The notes beneath the pieces are model-generated. The model did not search any database. It was not told the DNA's origin and saw nothing but the letters and a program-made list of their open reading frames with translations. Shown piece after piece: positions 30,023 through 38,215 of a DNA stretch of 51,367 bases. Source of the stretch: Rhodococcus sp. 1168 (lineage in GTDB: Bacteria > Actinomycetota > Actinomycetes > Mycobacteriales > Mycobacteriaceae); the NCBI RefSeq assembly GCF_002091955.1, contig NZ_MKKY01000027.1, positions 1-51,367 on the forward strand. The letters are read 5' to 3'. Position 1 is the stretch's first letter; each line of letters starts with the position of its first letter. A program made the translations under genes and the position numbers.

Positions 30023-30107
30023 TGCAAATCCTCCACTGTTGCTCCGATATAGCATGCTCACCGTAACATCAGCGGATCAACTATCCGTCTTGCAACAGAA
30101 AGTAACC

Positions 30108-31007
30108 ATGACTGACACAGAGCCGTTTTACTCTGCACTAATTATCCATAACGACTCAAGCCGCGACACAGCCGCAGATTTCGAGGTCATCAAAGAATTG
30201 ACCAAAGATCAATACGACATATACTCGGACGCATACCACGAAATAGATGTTCTGCTAAACAGAAATATATTTACGTATATGAAGAAAACGATGGGCGACC
30301 TCATCAAGGCAATTAAGGCCGACATGGAAGAAATGACAAGCGGAAAACTAAATCACAGTCAACCTGATGACATAGTTCGCATGGGAATTCGCATGCGTAG
30401 CGCTGCTCTAGCATTTTGCTCAGCGTTACACTACCACCAAGAACATACATATACCGAACTCGAAAAGCTATACGGAGAAAATAGCGACACAGAAAAAGAA
30501 GTTAGAAAAATACTTAATCGTCTAAATGAGAAAAGCTCACACTACAGACTCATGTACCACCTGCGGAACACTATGGTTCACCACTCAATGGAAGCTGTGT
30601 CCATACATGGAACGGCGCAGCTGGATAAAGATGGAAACACAATCGCGGTAAGCACACCAAAAATTGACGTAAAAGCAATGACGGACCTCGATAAAAAGAT
30701 GAAAGAAAAGTATAGAGAGCAGCTAACAGCGCTGCCGGATCAGACACCGGACTTGCTTCAATACGCGGTTGAAGCTTTTAAGGCCGCAAATGAAGCAAAC
30801 GACAAACTGCTCCTAAAGATGTATCCCAACATGAAGCAGTCCTGCGCAACGATCCTAGAATTCGACGAACTATTTGAAAAACGCGACGGCGTTAGAGCAA
30901 CGACTACCGAACGCAGCACGAACGAACCACCACCGCTAAAATTCAGCTATAACGCGTGGGCTAGCAACGTCGTTCAATACGCCAGACGCATGGCCAATCG
31001 ACACTGA
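30108..31007 (+). CDS. Helical protein with HEPN-type RNTMVH motif
   Basis: About 299 residues from ATG 30108 (weak AGAAAG upstream); ATG 30054 would add 18. Strongly AT-rich, nearly all-helical, cytoplasmic. YHLRNTMVHHSM contains R-N-x3-H, the R-x4-H catalytic motif of HEPN ribonucleases found in abortive-infection and toxin systems. The rest matches nothing recognised. It faces the opposite way to all phage late genes and ends at its own terminator, as prophage cargo (moron) genes do. A defence function is inferred from this motif and context only. Confidence 0.45.
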   Translation: MTDTEPFYSALIIHNDSSRDTAADFEVIKELTKDQYDIYSDAYHEIDVLLNRNIFTYMKKTMGDLIKAIKADMEEMTSGKLNHSQPDDIVRMGIRMRSAALAFCSALHYHQEHTYTELEKLYGENSDTEKEVRKILNRLNEKSSHYRLMYHLRNTMVHHSMEAVSIHGTAQLDKDGNTIAVSTPKIDVKAMTDLDKKMKEKYREQLTALPDQTPDLLQYAVEAFKAANEANDKLLLKMYPNMKQSCATILEFDELFEKRDGVRATTTERSTNEPPPLKFSYNAWASNVVQYARRMANRH

Positions 31008-31073
31008 ATTTGGTATACTATACAATGAACTTAGTTGACTCCTTCGTTCAAGAGGGTCTAGGCAACCCAACAT

Positions 31074-31108
31074 AGTAGAGCTAACCTATTTGGTTGGCTC
31101 TACTTTTG
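31074..31108 (+). terminator. Rho-independent terminator
   Basis: AGTAGAGCTAACC and GGTTGGCTCTACT pair over 13 positions (one G-T pair) around loop TATTT, followed by TTTT. It ends transcription of the helical HEPN-motif gene; the stem also lies just after the last gene of the convergent late operon. Confidence 0.85.
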
Positions 31109-31111
31109 TAT

Positions 31112-31519
31112 TTACTGAGCTAATTCTAGATATAACTCATAGCCAACGATACGTCCATTCAAATCTAGCTGAGTGTTCAGACCGCTAACATTGAACAGGT
31201 CTTGCTCGTAGCGTTGACCGTTCCATGACTGGTAGTAATATTCACCCTGTTTAGAGCGTAGATTACCGGCGCGCTGAGATAACGACCACTCCCCTACCGC
31301 CAGCTCAACACGAACAAACTTCTTATTGGCGTATTCTTTGCCGAACTGCTCTAGCGAATCCTCTGGATTGACCGCAGCAATCACACACTCGGCGGTGTCA
31401 TATTCTAAATAATCCCAGTCTCTCACTGTTTCGCCGGTATCTGGATCGTACATCGTGCGCTGAGTGTAAATATCTATCAACGATGGATAGAGCTTATTCT
31501 TTACAAGAAACTTAGGCAT
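31112..31519 (-). CDS. Phage head closure (head-tail joining) protein, probable
   Basis: 135 residues, beta-rich. It is the last gene of the visible late operon, third after the capsid. Size and order (capsid, adaptor-type proteins, closure protein) fit the head closure protein that seals the filled head; sequence similarity alone is not decisive. Two bases separate it from the upstream gene. Confidence 0.5.
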   Translation of the reverse strand: MPKFLVKNKLYPSLIDIYTQRTMYDPDTGETVRDWDYLEYDTAECVIAAVNPEDSLEQFGKEYANKKFVRVELAVGEWSLSQRAGNLRSKQGEYYYQSWNGQRYEQDLFNVSGLNTQLDLNGRIVGYELYLELAQ

Positions 31520-31520
31520 A

Positions 31521-31901
31521 CTACCAAGTCCACCATAACGGCAAGTTATGCTCTTCGAACGTCCACGGCATAGATTTGACCGAACGACTACGTAGCCAAC
31601 TCAGATTTTTAATAGCATGTTCCGTGAGCTGACTCAGAGCGTAGACACGATCACCGAACGTCACCGTCAGCTTGTCCTGCTTTGTCTGCTCTACGTTGGC
31701 CTGCGCAAATACATCTGAGTTGTCCATATACGCCGCCTGCCATGACACAGCATAGACAGACCAGGCCAAATCTGACGGTCGGCTGATTAGCTGCTCGGGA
31801 CGGCCTGACGCTACCTCGAAAATAGCCTGGGCCTGACGGATCAAGGCATCATCTACCGTATAGCCGGTAACACGCTGTACATCTTCTACTGTTGCTAACA
31901 A
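31521..31901 (-). CDS. Phage head-tail connector (adaptor) protein, probable
   Basis: 126 residues starting MLATVEDVQRVTGYTV with an all-helical first half (LIRQAQAIFEVASGR), the usual form of small connector proteins that dock under the portal in siphophages. Order after the capsid and tight spacing support this. It abuts the upstream gene without a gap. Confidence 0.6.
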   Translation of the reverse strand: MLATVEDVQRVTGYTVDDALIRQAQAIFEVASGRPEQLISRPSDLAWSVYAVSWQAAYMDNSDVFAQANVEQTKQDKLTVTFGDRVYALSQLTEHAIKNLSWLRSRSVKSMPWTFEEHNLPLWWTW

Positions 31902-32237
31902 TTAGATCAATCCCTTTCTTACTTCTAACGTGGCAATGTCGGTAAGGTCGTAATGCACCAGCTCACCAACCTCTACGCGGCTCAACTTCAACTGAATCTT
32001 GTAGTCACCGGCGACCGTGAACGGACTAATATTGCCGAACTCATAGCTGACATAGCCCTTGTATGACATAGAGATATAGCCGTAGCCACCACCAGCTCTT
32101 ACTATGCCGTCTGGACCAGCAAAGAACACGGCTACGTCTGAATCGTATGCACGTAGATCACGCGGCTGACGACGTTCGTCTACGATCTTGATCAACAATT
32201 CTTCAACCGGTAGCTGATTTATGTAATAGGTTGTCAT
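31902..32237 (-). CDS. Phage structural protein of unknown role
   Basis: 111 residues, rich in Tyr, Gly and Val, with predicted beta strands (DVAVFFAGPDGIVRAGG, ISMSYKGYVSYEFGNISPFTVAGD, YKIQLKLSRVEVG). The pattern is like the small beta-sandwich domains of head-decoration or baseplate upper proteins. Between capsid and connector a head-decoration role is possible. ATG 32237 overlaps the stop of the 42-residue upstream frame. Confidence 0.45.
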   Translation of the reverse strand: MTTYYINQLPVEELLIKIVDERRQPRDLRAYDSDVAVFFAGPDGIVRAGGGYGYISMSYKGYVSYEFGNISPFTVAGDYKIQLKLSRVEVGELVHYDLTDIATLEVRKGLI

Positions 32238-32362
32238 ACGGCATCAGTTTTCAACACGACGTGAATATGTTTTCTCGGCATTGCCAGCTCAACATGCTTG
32301 CGTTCGTAAGGCACATCTACACGCTTGCGCGGCATGACCAGTTCTATTTCTATTTTTGTCAT
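32234..32362 (-). CDS. 42-residue phage microprotein with internal repeat
   Basis: From ATG 32362 to TGA 32234, overlapping the next gene by ATGA. The product is basic and contains two copies of a similar block: ELVMPRKRVDVPYERK and ELAMPRKHIHVVLK. It fills the only gap in the operon between capsid and the next gene. No Shine-Dalgarno is visible, so it may rely on read-through from the capsid gene. Unknown family. Confidence 0.4.
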   Translation of the reverse strand: MTKIEIELVMPRKRVDVPYERKHVELAMPRKHIHVVLKTDAV

Positions 32363-32413
32363 AGAAGAAACCAGCCGGTGACAACGCCTCTACGCTGCCA
32401 CCGACTGAATTGC

Positions 32414-33292
32414 TTACGCTCCCGCTGTAACTTCCAAGACGCCAAAGGCTTCTTTACGGCCTACTGCGAACGCCTTACGAGTACGCATCTTGATATGTGG
32501 CTCGTCAGTAGCAAAGCCAGCGTCATAGCTGATCAGCGACTGAATCGGAATACGATCACCAACAATCAGATGCTTACGGTTGCCAACGATCAGCAACGGA
32601 TTACCTGTTGGGTTCCATGTGTTCGTGGCACTGGTCTTCGCACCGTCCGAGAAACGAATCTCGTAGCCGAACAGTGTTGCTGGCTGTGATGCCGACACCT
32701 GCTCTAGGAACAGTGGACGACCGTTGCCGTCAACGAGACCGCGTAGCTGTCCCTTGAACGATGTATGCGCGATGATGATCGTGTCAGGATCGGCAAAGTA
32801 GCGACCGTTCTCGGCCTTGGCCAGCACATCGGACAGCTGAGCGTAGGTCAGCACACCGGCTGTCTTGATCACTGCGTTGCCTACGGCCTTGTAGACCGAC
32901 TCGAACGGCACGCTGTCGCCATTGGCTACGCCGGTCGTGCCTAGACACGCCTGATCGAACTTGCGTGCGTAGTTGGTGGCCCAACCCTTTTGGTACTCGG
33001 TGATCACGTCTACGCGTGCATCTTCCAAGTCTTCTTCTGCGATGATCACGCGGCCACCGAACTTCACTGAGTCCAGCAGCACGTTGTCTAGTACTGGCTG
33101 ATCTTCTGGATACAGACCACCCTTTTGTACGACCTGAACGTCTACGTCACCTAGTCGAGGTGTCTTCTGCGTGTCGCTGGTCATGTTGACTCTACGACCT
33201 GTTGCTTCTACTGCTGAACTTTGCTCAACAGTCTGGATTACCTCAGAGCCATACTCTTCAGGCACCCATGCGTTTGCGTTTACTCTTGCCAT
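32414..33292 (-). CDS. Phage major capsid protein (HK97 fold)
   Basis: 292 residues from ATG 33292 with GGAG upstream. The pattern VPEEYGSEVIQTVEQSSAV at the N-terminus, FGGRVIIAEEDLEDARVDVI in the E-loop/A-domain region, and the C-terminal DEPHIKMRTRKAFAVGRKEAFGVLEVT are typical of HK97-fold capsids. It lacks a long N-terminal delta domain, consistent with the separate scaffold gene upstream. Confidence 0.85.
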   Translation of the reverse strand: MARVNANAWVPEEYGSEVIQTVEQSSAVEATGRRVNMTSDTQKTPRLGDVDVQVVQKGGLYPEDQPVLDNVLLDSVKFGGRVIIAEEDLEDARVDVITEYQKGWATNYARKFDQACLGTTGVANGDSVPFESVYKAVGNAVIKTAGVLTYAQLSDVLAKAENGRYFADPDTIIIAHTSFKGQLRGLVDGNGRPLFLEQVSASQPATLFGYEIRFSDGAKTSATNTWNPTGNPLLIVGNRKHLIVGDRIPIQSLISYDAGFATDEPHIKMRTRKAFAVGRKEAFGVLEVTAGA

Positions 33293-33371
33293 TTTGTTTG
33301 ATGTTAATCTCCTATGTTATTTCATTTATAGATTGAGCAATCTTGGACAATCGTCCCTAACCACGAACTCG

Positions 33372-33405
33372 GCATCTAGCTTTATTCGTTCAAGCATCTA
33401 GCTTT
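33372..33405. repeat. Paired 12-bp direct repeat upstream of the capsid gene
   Basis: GCATCTAGCTTT occurs at 33372-33383 and 33394-33405, a 22-base period (two helical turns). It lies in the 137-base gap between scaffold and capsid genes and could bind a regulator, or be part of a capsid-specific promoter. Confidence 0.6.
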
Positions 33406-33429
33406 TGTTCTATTATAACTGAATTAGTT

Positions 33430-33849
33430 CTAGTTCGTTTGCTGCAATAGCTTCTGAGCGCTGCTCAACGGCTTTGCTGATGGCTGTTTGTCCGACGCGT
33501 CAACCTTTGGTGCTCGGCGCTTGGCGTCTGCTGACTCTGGATAGTCACGTTTGAGCTGATCAATGCGCTCAGCCAGACCGACAGCATTGCCCTGATCATC
33601 GAACTCTATATCTTCTGAGCTGATCATCTTGGCATACTTTGAGTTTGTAATACCCTGTGCCGCTAGTTGATTGCTGATCTGTGTCTGTACAAGCGACTGC
33701 TTCAACGCACTGCTGCCCTGCTGCTGCGCCTCGAACTGCTCGGTCAATTCCTTGTTCTTGATGCGATAGCCGGCGGCCTCGTCATTGGCGGCCTTGAGCT
33801 TCTGGCGTAGTTCCTGCATCTCGGCTGTTTCTGTTTCTTGTTCACTCAT
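33430..33849 (-). CDS. Phage scaffolding protein
   Basis: 139 residues. The first half is a charged coiled coil (MQELRQKLKAANDEAAGYRI, KELTEQFEAQQQG); the C-terminus is basic and disordered. Size, composition and position between portal and capsid match head scaffolding proteins, which template capsid assembly and then leave. Its start overlaps the portal stop by eight bases. Confidence 0.75.
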   Translation of the reverse strand: MSEQETETAEMQELRQKLKAANDEAAGYRIKNKELTEQFEAQQQGSSALKQSLVQTQISNQLAAQGITNSKYAKMISSEDIEFDDQGNAVGLAERIDQLKRDYPESADAKRRAPKVDASDKQPSAKPLSSAQKLLQQTN

Positions 33850-35212
33850 TTTCTATTGCTCCTTCTATTTCTGTATTTTGTACTTTTGTTACTGCTACTG
33901 AATCGTTATTCGATATTTGTCTGACCATGCCTTCTAGCAGACCCGCGGCTTTCCACTTCGCGATCAGCTCGGTATCGTAGCCGTGCTCTAATAGAATCTG
34001 CTCTACCGGCAGGCCTGCCTCTAGCTTCTTTTTGTTGATAGACCACTGTTCGCTCGTATCAATACTCTCGATACCGCGCCATTCAAGCTGAACGTCTTCA
34101 TCAATATTATTTAGTTTCAATACAAAGATGAACAGCTTGCGCAATGTTGTACCGATAGACAACTGACGCATACGAACCTTCTTGACCAACGGCGCTTCAC
34201 TGGCTCTCAGAGCCTCACCGGACACGTTCGTCTGCGTGTTCTCGAAGTAGTGCAGTGGTGTCTCGGTCACGGACGCTAGAGCGCGCACGTACTCACGGTA
34301 GTTGGCAATCAGTGGCAGCGGATCGGCAGCCTTGAACTGTCCCACGCTCGATACGCCTCTGAGAATCCACTCTTCACCAGCACCAACGCCTAGTTCGTCT
34401 GCTGTGCCCTCGTCGTCAATAGAGATACCGCTCTGTTCGCCCTGCAACACGTAGCGCGTAGGGAATCCATACGACTCGACAGCGGCCATGCCGGTGATCA
34501 ACAGCTTGGTAATGGCGTCTTGTGGCCCGTAGGCACTCAGATGCTCTGGCTTGCCGTACTGGTCACCTGTTGACAGATGAAAGATCGGAATCTGATCGAA
34601 CTCGTTGGGCAACATGCCGTATTCGTCCGTGTCATCGTCGATGAACGGCTCGAAGTCGCTGGGCTTGATCGTGAACGGCAGACGCTCTGAGCTGCTGATG
34701 TGCTTCTCGATACGGTCGGCGTAGTACAGATTGACGCGCTGACGCTGCTTGCCGTCTTCTAGCTCTATCGGCCACAGCTTGGCGGCATAGCTCGGCTTAC
34801 GTGGATTCTCTACGTCGTACAGCACGATGGTACTCAACGGACTGTTGTAGTAGATCTCTATCTCGTCATCGTTGGGCCATACGAACACGTAGCTGTCACC
34901 GTAGATCAGTGTCTTGCTGATGATCTTAGTGAGTTCTAGCTCTAAATCATTATGCTGCCAGGTTCGATCTACGAGCTGCTTAGCCGATGCGGATAGTGTT
35001 GTTACGCCGGTGATTTCAAGCCTGTTGGCTACGGCGGTCACTGGCGTCTTGGCGAAGTTGACGCGAAACGTATCACCGGACTTGCGTAACGCTCGCTTGA
35101 CGGCGCTAGACGCGTGAATCTCGTCTGTGTTGCCCTCGTAATATGATTCCGCTAGAAGATAATCGTCTCGTTTAGATAATAGTTCGGATACTGCTTTGGT
35201 TAGGTCTGACAT
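33842..35212 (-). CDS. Phage portal protein (SPP1 gp6-like)
   Basis: 456 residues. Twelve portal subunits form the DNA gate to which terminase docks. Family features are an N-terminal helical start, ALRKSGDTFRVNFAKTPVTAVANRLEITG, the central YYNSPLSTIVLYD and GEEWILRGVSSVGQFKAADP, and SVTETPLHYFENTQTNVSGEALRASEAPLV, typical of SPP1-type portals. It follows the large terminase C-terminal part by 78 bases. Confidence 0.85.
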   Translation of the reverse strand: MSDLTKAVSELLSKRDDYLLAESYYEGNTDEIHASSAVKRALRKSGDTFRVNFAKTPVTAVANRLEITGVTTLSASAKQLVDRTWQHNDLELELTKIISKTLIYGDSYVFVWPNDDEIEIYYNSPLSTIVLYDVENPRKPSYAAKLWPIELEDGKQRQRVNLYYADRIEKHISSSERLPFTIKPSDFEPFIDDDTDEYGMLPNEFDQIPIFHLSTGDQYGKPEHLSAYGPQDAITKLLITGMAAVESYGFPTRYVLQGEQSGISIDDEGTADELGVGAGEEWILRGVSSVGQFKAADPLPLIANYREYVRALASVTETPLHYFENTQTNVSGEALRASEAPLVKKVRMRQLSIGTTLRKLFIFVLKLNNIDEDVQLEWRGIESIDTSEQWSINKKKLEAGLPVEQILLEHGYDTELIAKWKAAGLLEGMVRQISNNDSVAVTKVQNTEIEGAIENE

Positions 35213-35290
35213 TTAGTGCTGATCAATCTCCATTCTGTAGTAGTTATTAGTTATATAATACGTTATTTAGTACATTTGTGCTGCTTGCGC

Positions 35291-36535
35291 CTATGTATAG
35301 CTACGTTTCTTGATAGACATGCCGCCCGATGACGACAGTAGACAATGAATGCCCGTAGCCACTGAGTCACATAAATCATCGTTTTTGGTCTTCGGGTAGC
35401 TATACATCTGAGCCTCGAGAGCTGAGAAATGACGCGTATGCACTACCTGTTGCTTGCGGTAGTAGTCCAACGAACGACTGATGCGAATCTCCTTTTTCTC
35501 CTGCTGGCGTATGCCTAGAAACTTGGCCTTCAAGCCGTCGAACACGTTGTCACGCCAGACGTCGCCGCCCTGATTGGTTTCCACCACGACTACAGACACC
35601 TCGAACTGCTCGACCAGCTCGTTTACATGCTCCAGCAGCTCGGTAGAGACGATTCTGAGCTGTTCAGCGTGCCGTACGTAGACCAGACCGTCGTAGCCCA
35701 GGCTGAGCACAGCTAGACCGGTGTAGTCGCTCGACTTGGCAGAGGTCACGGCAGGATCAACGCTGATGATCGTGAACTTGTAGCCGTCAGCCGGTTCAGC
35801 GATAGAAATATCGTCTGCATTCCAGTATGCGCCACTCAAGTCAACCGGCTTGTTCATCATGTTCAGCTTGAACTCGTTGGTGTGACGCTGCTTGTTCAGT
35901 TCTTGGATAGATTTTGACTCAGGCCACCATGATTGTTCGTTACCATCGTCATCAACAACAATTGCAGGATAGTAATGTACGTCGATGTTCTGTTGTTCCA
36001 CCCATTGAAGTTCTGCGTCTAGTTCTAGCGTGTCAGACACATACTTTTCTTTGTCTAATAGATGTTCGGCTCGGTTGGGTTCGTCTACAAGACCCAATTT
36101 AACTAATTCGGTGTGCTCGACTTTTTCAAAATCGTTCGTATTTGTAAGAGTAGTAGACATAGGGTTTATAGAATTATCAAATTTAAGATCGGTTTCAGGC
36201 GCATTATCAGAAGTCAACTCAGTCGTCAACGTGTGATCTGATCGTTGTGTTGCTAACTCTTGCAAAGATAACAATTCGATTACACTATCGCGCTCGTTTG
36301 TGTTATCAGCCGAACTTGACAATGATTGATCTGTGTCGTTCATATCGTGTCGTTGGGCTATGCATTGCTGCAACGGCTTATCTGATTGCGGCGATGTTAT
36401 AGCTCGTTCGGTCACTGAGTGGCTAGGCGATGTTTCATTCGCTTCTAGTGGCTCTGATAGGCCACTACGTTGATCATCATTAGTTAGCATAGGCTTAGTC
36501 AGCTTTACATAAAATCTATTATCGGTAGCTAACAA
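35291..36535 (-). CDS. Large terminase, C-terminal (nuclease) part, cut off by the arsenic island
   Basis: The coding frame is open from the island junction at 36544 to TAA 35291. The first about 170 residues are a Ser/Thr/Asp/Glu-rich linker; then follows the RNase H-fold nuclease with IISVDPAVTSAKSSDYTG, VSVVVVETNQGGD and KNDDLCDSVATGIHCL providing the acidic metal ligands. The ATPase half lies 12.4 kb away at 48979-49857. A TTG at 36535 is the first possible start, but there is no ribosome binding site, so this half is probably not made. Confidence 0.85.
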   Translation of the reverse strand: MLATDNRFYVKLTKPMLTNDDQRSGLSEPLEANETSPSHSVTERAITSPQSDKPLQQCIAQRHDMNDTDQSLSSSADNTNERDSVIELLSLQELATQRSDHTLTTELTSDNAPETDLKFDNSINPMSTTLTNTNDFEKVEHTELVKLGLVDEPNRAEHLLDKEKYVSDTLELDAELQWVEQQNIDVHYYPAIVVDDDGNEQSWWPESKSIQELNKQRHTNEFKLNMMNKPVDLSGAYWNADDISIAEPADGYKFTIISVDPAVTSAKSSDYTGLAVLSLGYDGLVYVRHAEQLRIVSTELLEHVNELVEQFEVSVVVVETNQGGDVWRDNVFDGLKAKFLGIRQQEKKEIRISRSLDYYRKQQVVHTRHFSALEAQMYSYPKTKNDDLCDSVATGIHCLLSSSGGMSIKKRSYT

Positions 36536-36536
36536 T

Positions 36537-36544
36537 GACGAATT
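36537..36544. other. Left junction of the arsenic island (half target site)
   Basis: Phage sequence AACAATGACGA meets island sequence at ATT (36542-36544). GACGAATT is the left part of the inferred 12-bp target palindrome GACGAATTCGTC. The right part is at 48976-48982. Confidence 0.75.
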
Positions 36545-36704
36545 TCATCTGATGCAACAACTCGGCGCTGTCTGCGTATTCAACCCATGACGTGCGACGT
36601 AACCATGCCGCCAGCACAAATCGAAATGACTCTGAAGGTAGCAAGTTCGAGACCGGGTCGCAGTCTTGACCTGCGACGTTGACACGGATCGATCATCTGA
36701 TGCA
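36545..36704. repeat. Subterminal 12-bp direct repeats
   Basis: TCATCTGATGCA occurs at 36545-36556, touching the left end of the island, and again at 36693-36704, just before the recombinase gene. A match so close to the end suggests recombinase or accessory-factor binding sites; the second copy may also let the module regulate its own promoter. The rest of the 200-base gap holds no gene. Confidence 0.6.
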
Positions 36705-36740
36705 TGATTCGCGCACAGTTTCACGGTGAGAGGTGATTGC

Positions 36741-37871
36741 GTGGTCGAACGGTGGAAGGTCCCCGGTGGTGCACCCGAATTGTTCCTGGCCGGCACCTCA
36801 CCGCTGCTGCGCCCAGACGAGCAGGTCTTCGCCGCCATGGTGGCCGGATGGCGCGATCAACAGCTCAGTCGAAATCTGGGGAAGGGAACCATCAAGCCCC
36901 GGCTCGAACTCGTGCACCGCTTCCAGCGGTTCACCAACGAATATCCCTGGCATTGGCGGCCGATGGATGTCGACGAATTCTTCGCCGACCTCCGCGGCGA
37001 GGGCCGCGCGAAGTCCACGCTGCGCTCGTACCAGAACGCGCTCCGACTGTTCTGTGACTACGCCGCAGACCCTCGCTACCAATGGACTGCAGTGTGCGAG
37101 AACCTGTTCGGTACCCATCCCGCGCAGGTTTGTTTTGAATGGAACACCGCCACCCACTCCGGCGACTACGAGGGACGGCCAGCACGGCGTGCACTGACCA
37201 AACCCGAGCTGCAAAACCTGTTCGACTACGCCGACGACCAGGTCCAGATCGCCCGTCACAGCGGCCACAAGGGCTGGCTCGCCGCGATGCGCGACGCGAC
37301 CGCGATGAAAACTGCCTACGCATGGGGACTGCGCCGCCAAGAACTCGCCATGCTCGACACGACCGACTTCGGCACCAACCCACACGCAACCGAGTTCGCC
37401 GGCCACGGAGTCCTCTATGTGCGCTGGGGCAAAGCCAACAAGGGAAGCACACCGAAACGCCGCAGCGTCCTGACCGTGTTCCCGTGGTCGGTGCGGGTGA
37501 TGACTCAATGGATCGAACACTGCCACGACCTGAACACCCGCACACCCCGCAGCGCCGCGCTGTGGCCCAGCGAACGGTCACCGCGGGTGTCGAAGGAAAA
37601 GCTAGGCGCACGCTTCGCCGAATACCGCCGCGCGCTCGGACTACCCGACGAGCTGACCCTGCACTGCCTGAGGCACTCGTACGTCACCCACCTGATCGAA
37701 GACGGGTACGACCCACTGTTTGTTCAACAGCAGGTCGGCCACTCCTATGCATCGACCACCGCCCTTTACACCTCAGTTTCGTCCGACTTCCGCACCCGCA
37801 CACTGCGCACCGTTCTCGACGACAGCATCGAGCGAGCACTCGCACTGCCCGATCCCGGAGCCGGCACGTGA
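36741..37871 (+). CDS. Tyrosine recombinase, gene 1 of the island module
   Basis: 376 residues from GTG 36741, chosen for GAGAGGTGA just upstream; GTG 36726 is possible. An N-terminal SAM-like core-binding domain (to about 140) precedes the catalytic domain with the Arg in WGLRRQELAML, LHCLRHSYVTHL (His-x-x-Arg), GHSYASTT and the Tyr nucleophile in TTALYTSV. It should cut and rejoin the island ends. Its stop overlaps the GTG of gene 2 (GTGA), so all three module genes are coupled. Confidence 0.88.
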   Translation: MVERWKVPGGAPELFLAGTSPLLRPDEQVFAAMVAGWRDQQLSRNLGKGTIKPRLELVHRFQRFTNEYPWHWRPMDVDEFFADLRGEGRAKSTLRSYQNALRLFCDYAADPRYQWTAVCENLFGTHPAQVCFEWNTATHSGDYEGRPARRALTKPELQNLFDYADDQVQIARHSGHKGWLAAMRDATAMKTAYAWGLRRQELAMLDTTDFGTNPHATEFAGHGVLYVRWGKANKGSTPKRRSVLTVFPWSVRVMTQWIEHCHDLNTRTPRSAALWPSERSPRVSKEKLGARFAEYRRALGLPDELTLHCLRHSYVTHLIEDGYDPLFVQQQVGHSYASTTALYTSVSSDFRTRTLRTVLDDSIERALALPDPGAGT

Positions 37872-38215
37872 CCCGCCGACGCCAACTCGACTTCCACTGG
37901 AAGCTCCGCCAGCAGATGGCCGCACACGACATGTGGAAGACCACCCAGCTGGCACCGCTGCTTCGCGAGCGCGGCATCGACCTCTCCGCCGCGCAGATCT
38001 ACCGCCTCGTCACCGACAAACCCGAACGCCTGTCCATGAAAGTGCTTGTTGCGCTGTGCGATATCTTCGACTGCACACCCAACGACCTGATCACACCCGA
38101 AGCCGTCACCGCCCGCGGAGCCAAAGCCGCCGGCGACACCCCTACGCAGAACGTGACCAGCCTGAACCCCGACCTTCGACCCGAACGGGCTCGCATCGCG
38201 GATCCCGATTCGTGA
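37868..38215 (+). CDS. Cro/C1-type helix-turn-helix protein, gene 2 of the island module
   Basis: 115 residues. LAPLLRERGIDLSAAQIYRL followed by KPERLSMKVLVALCDIFDCTPNDLI is a compact Cro/C1-like HTH (YozG-like) fold; the C-terminal 40 residues look disordered. It overlaps both neighbours by four bases. It may guide the recombinases to the island ends, act as an excision-direction factor, or repress the module. Confidence 0.75.
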   Translation: MTRRRQLDFHWKLRQQMAAHDMWKTTQLAPLLRERGIDLSAAQIYRLVTDKPERLSMKVLVALCDIFDCTPNDLITPEAVTARGAKAAGDTPTQNVTSLNPDLRPERARIADPDS

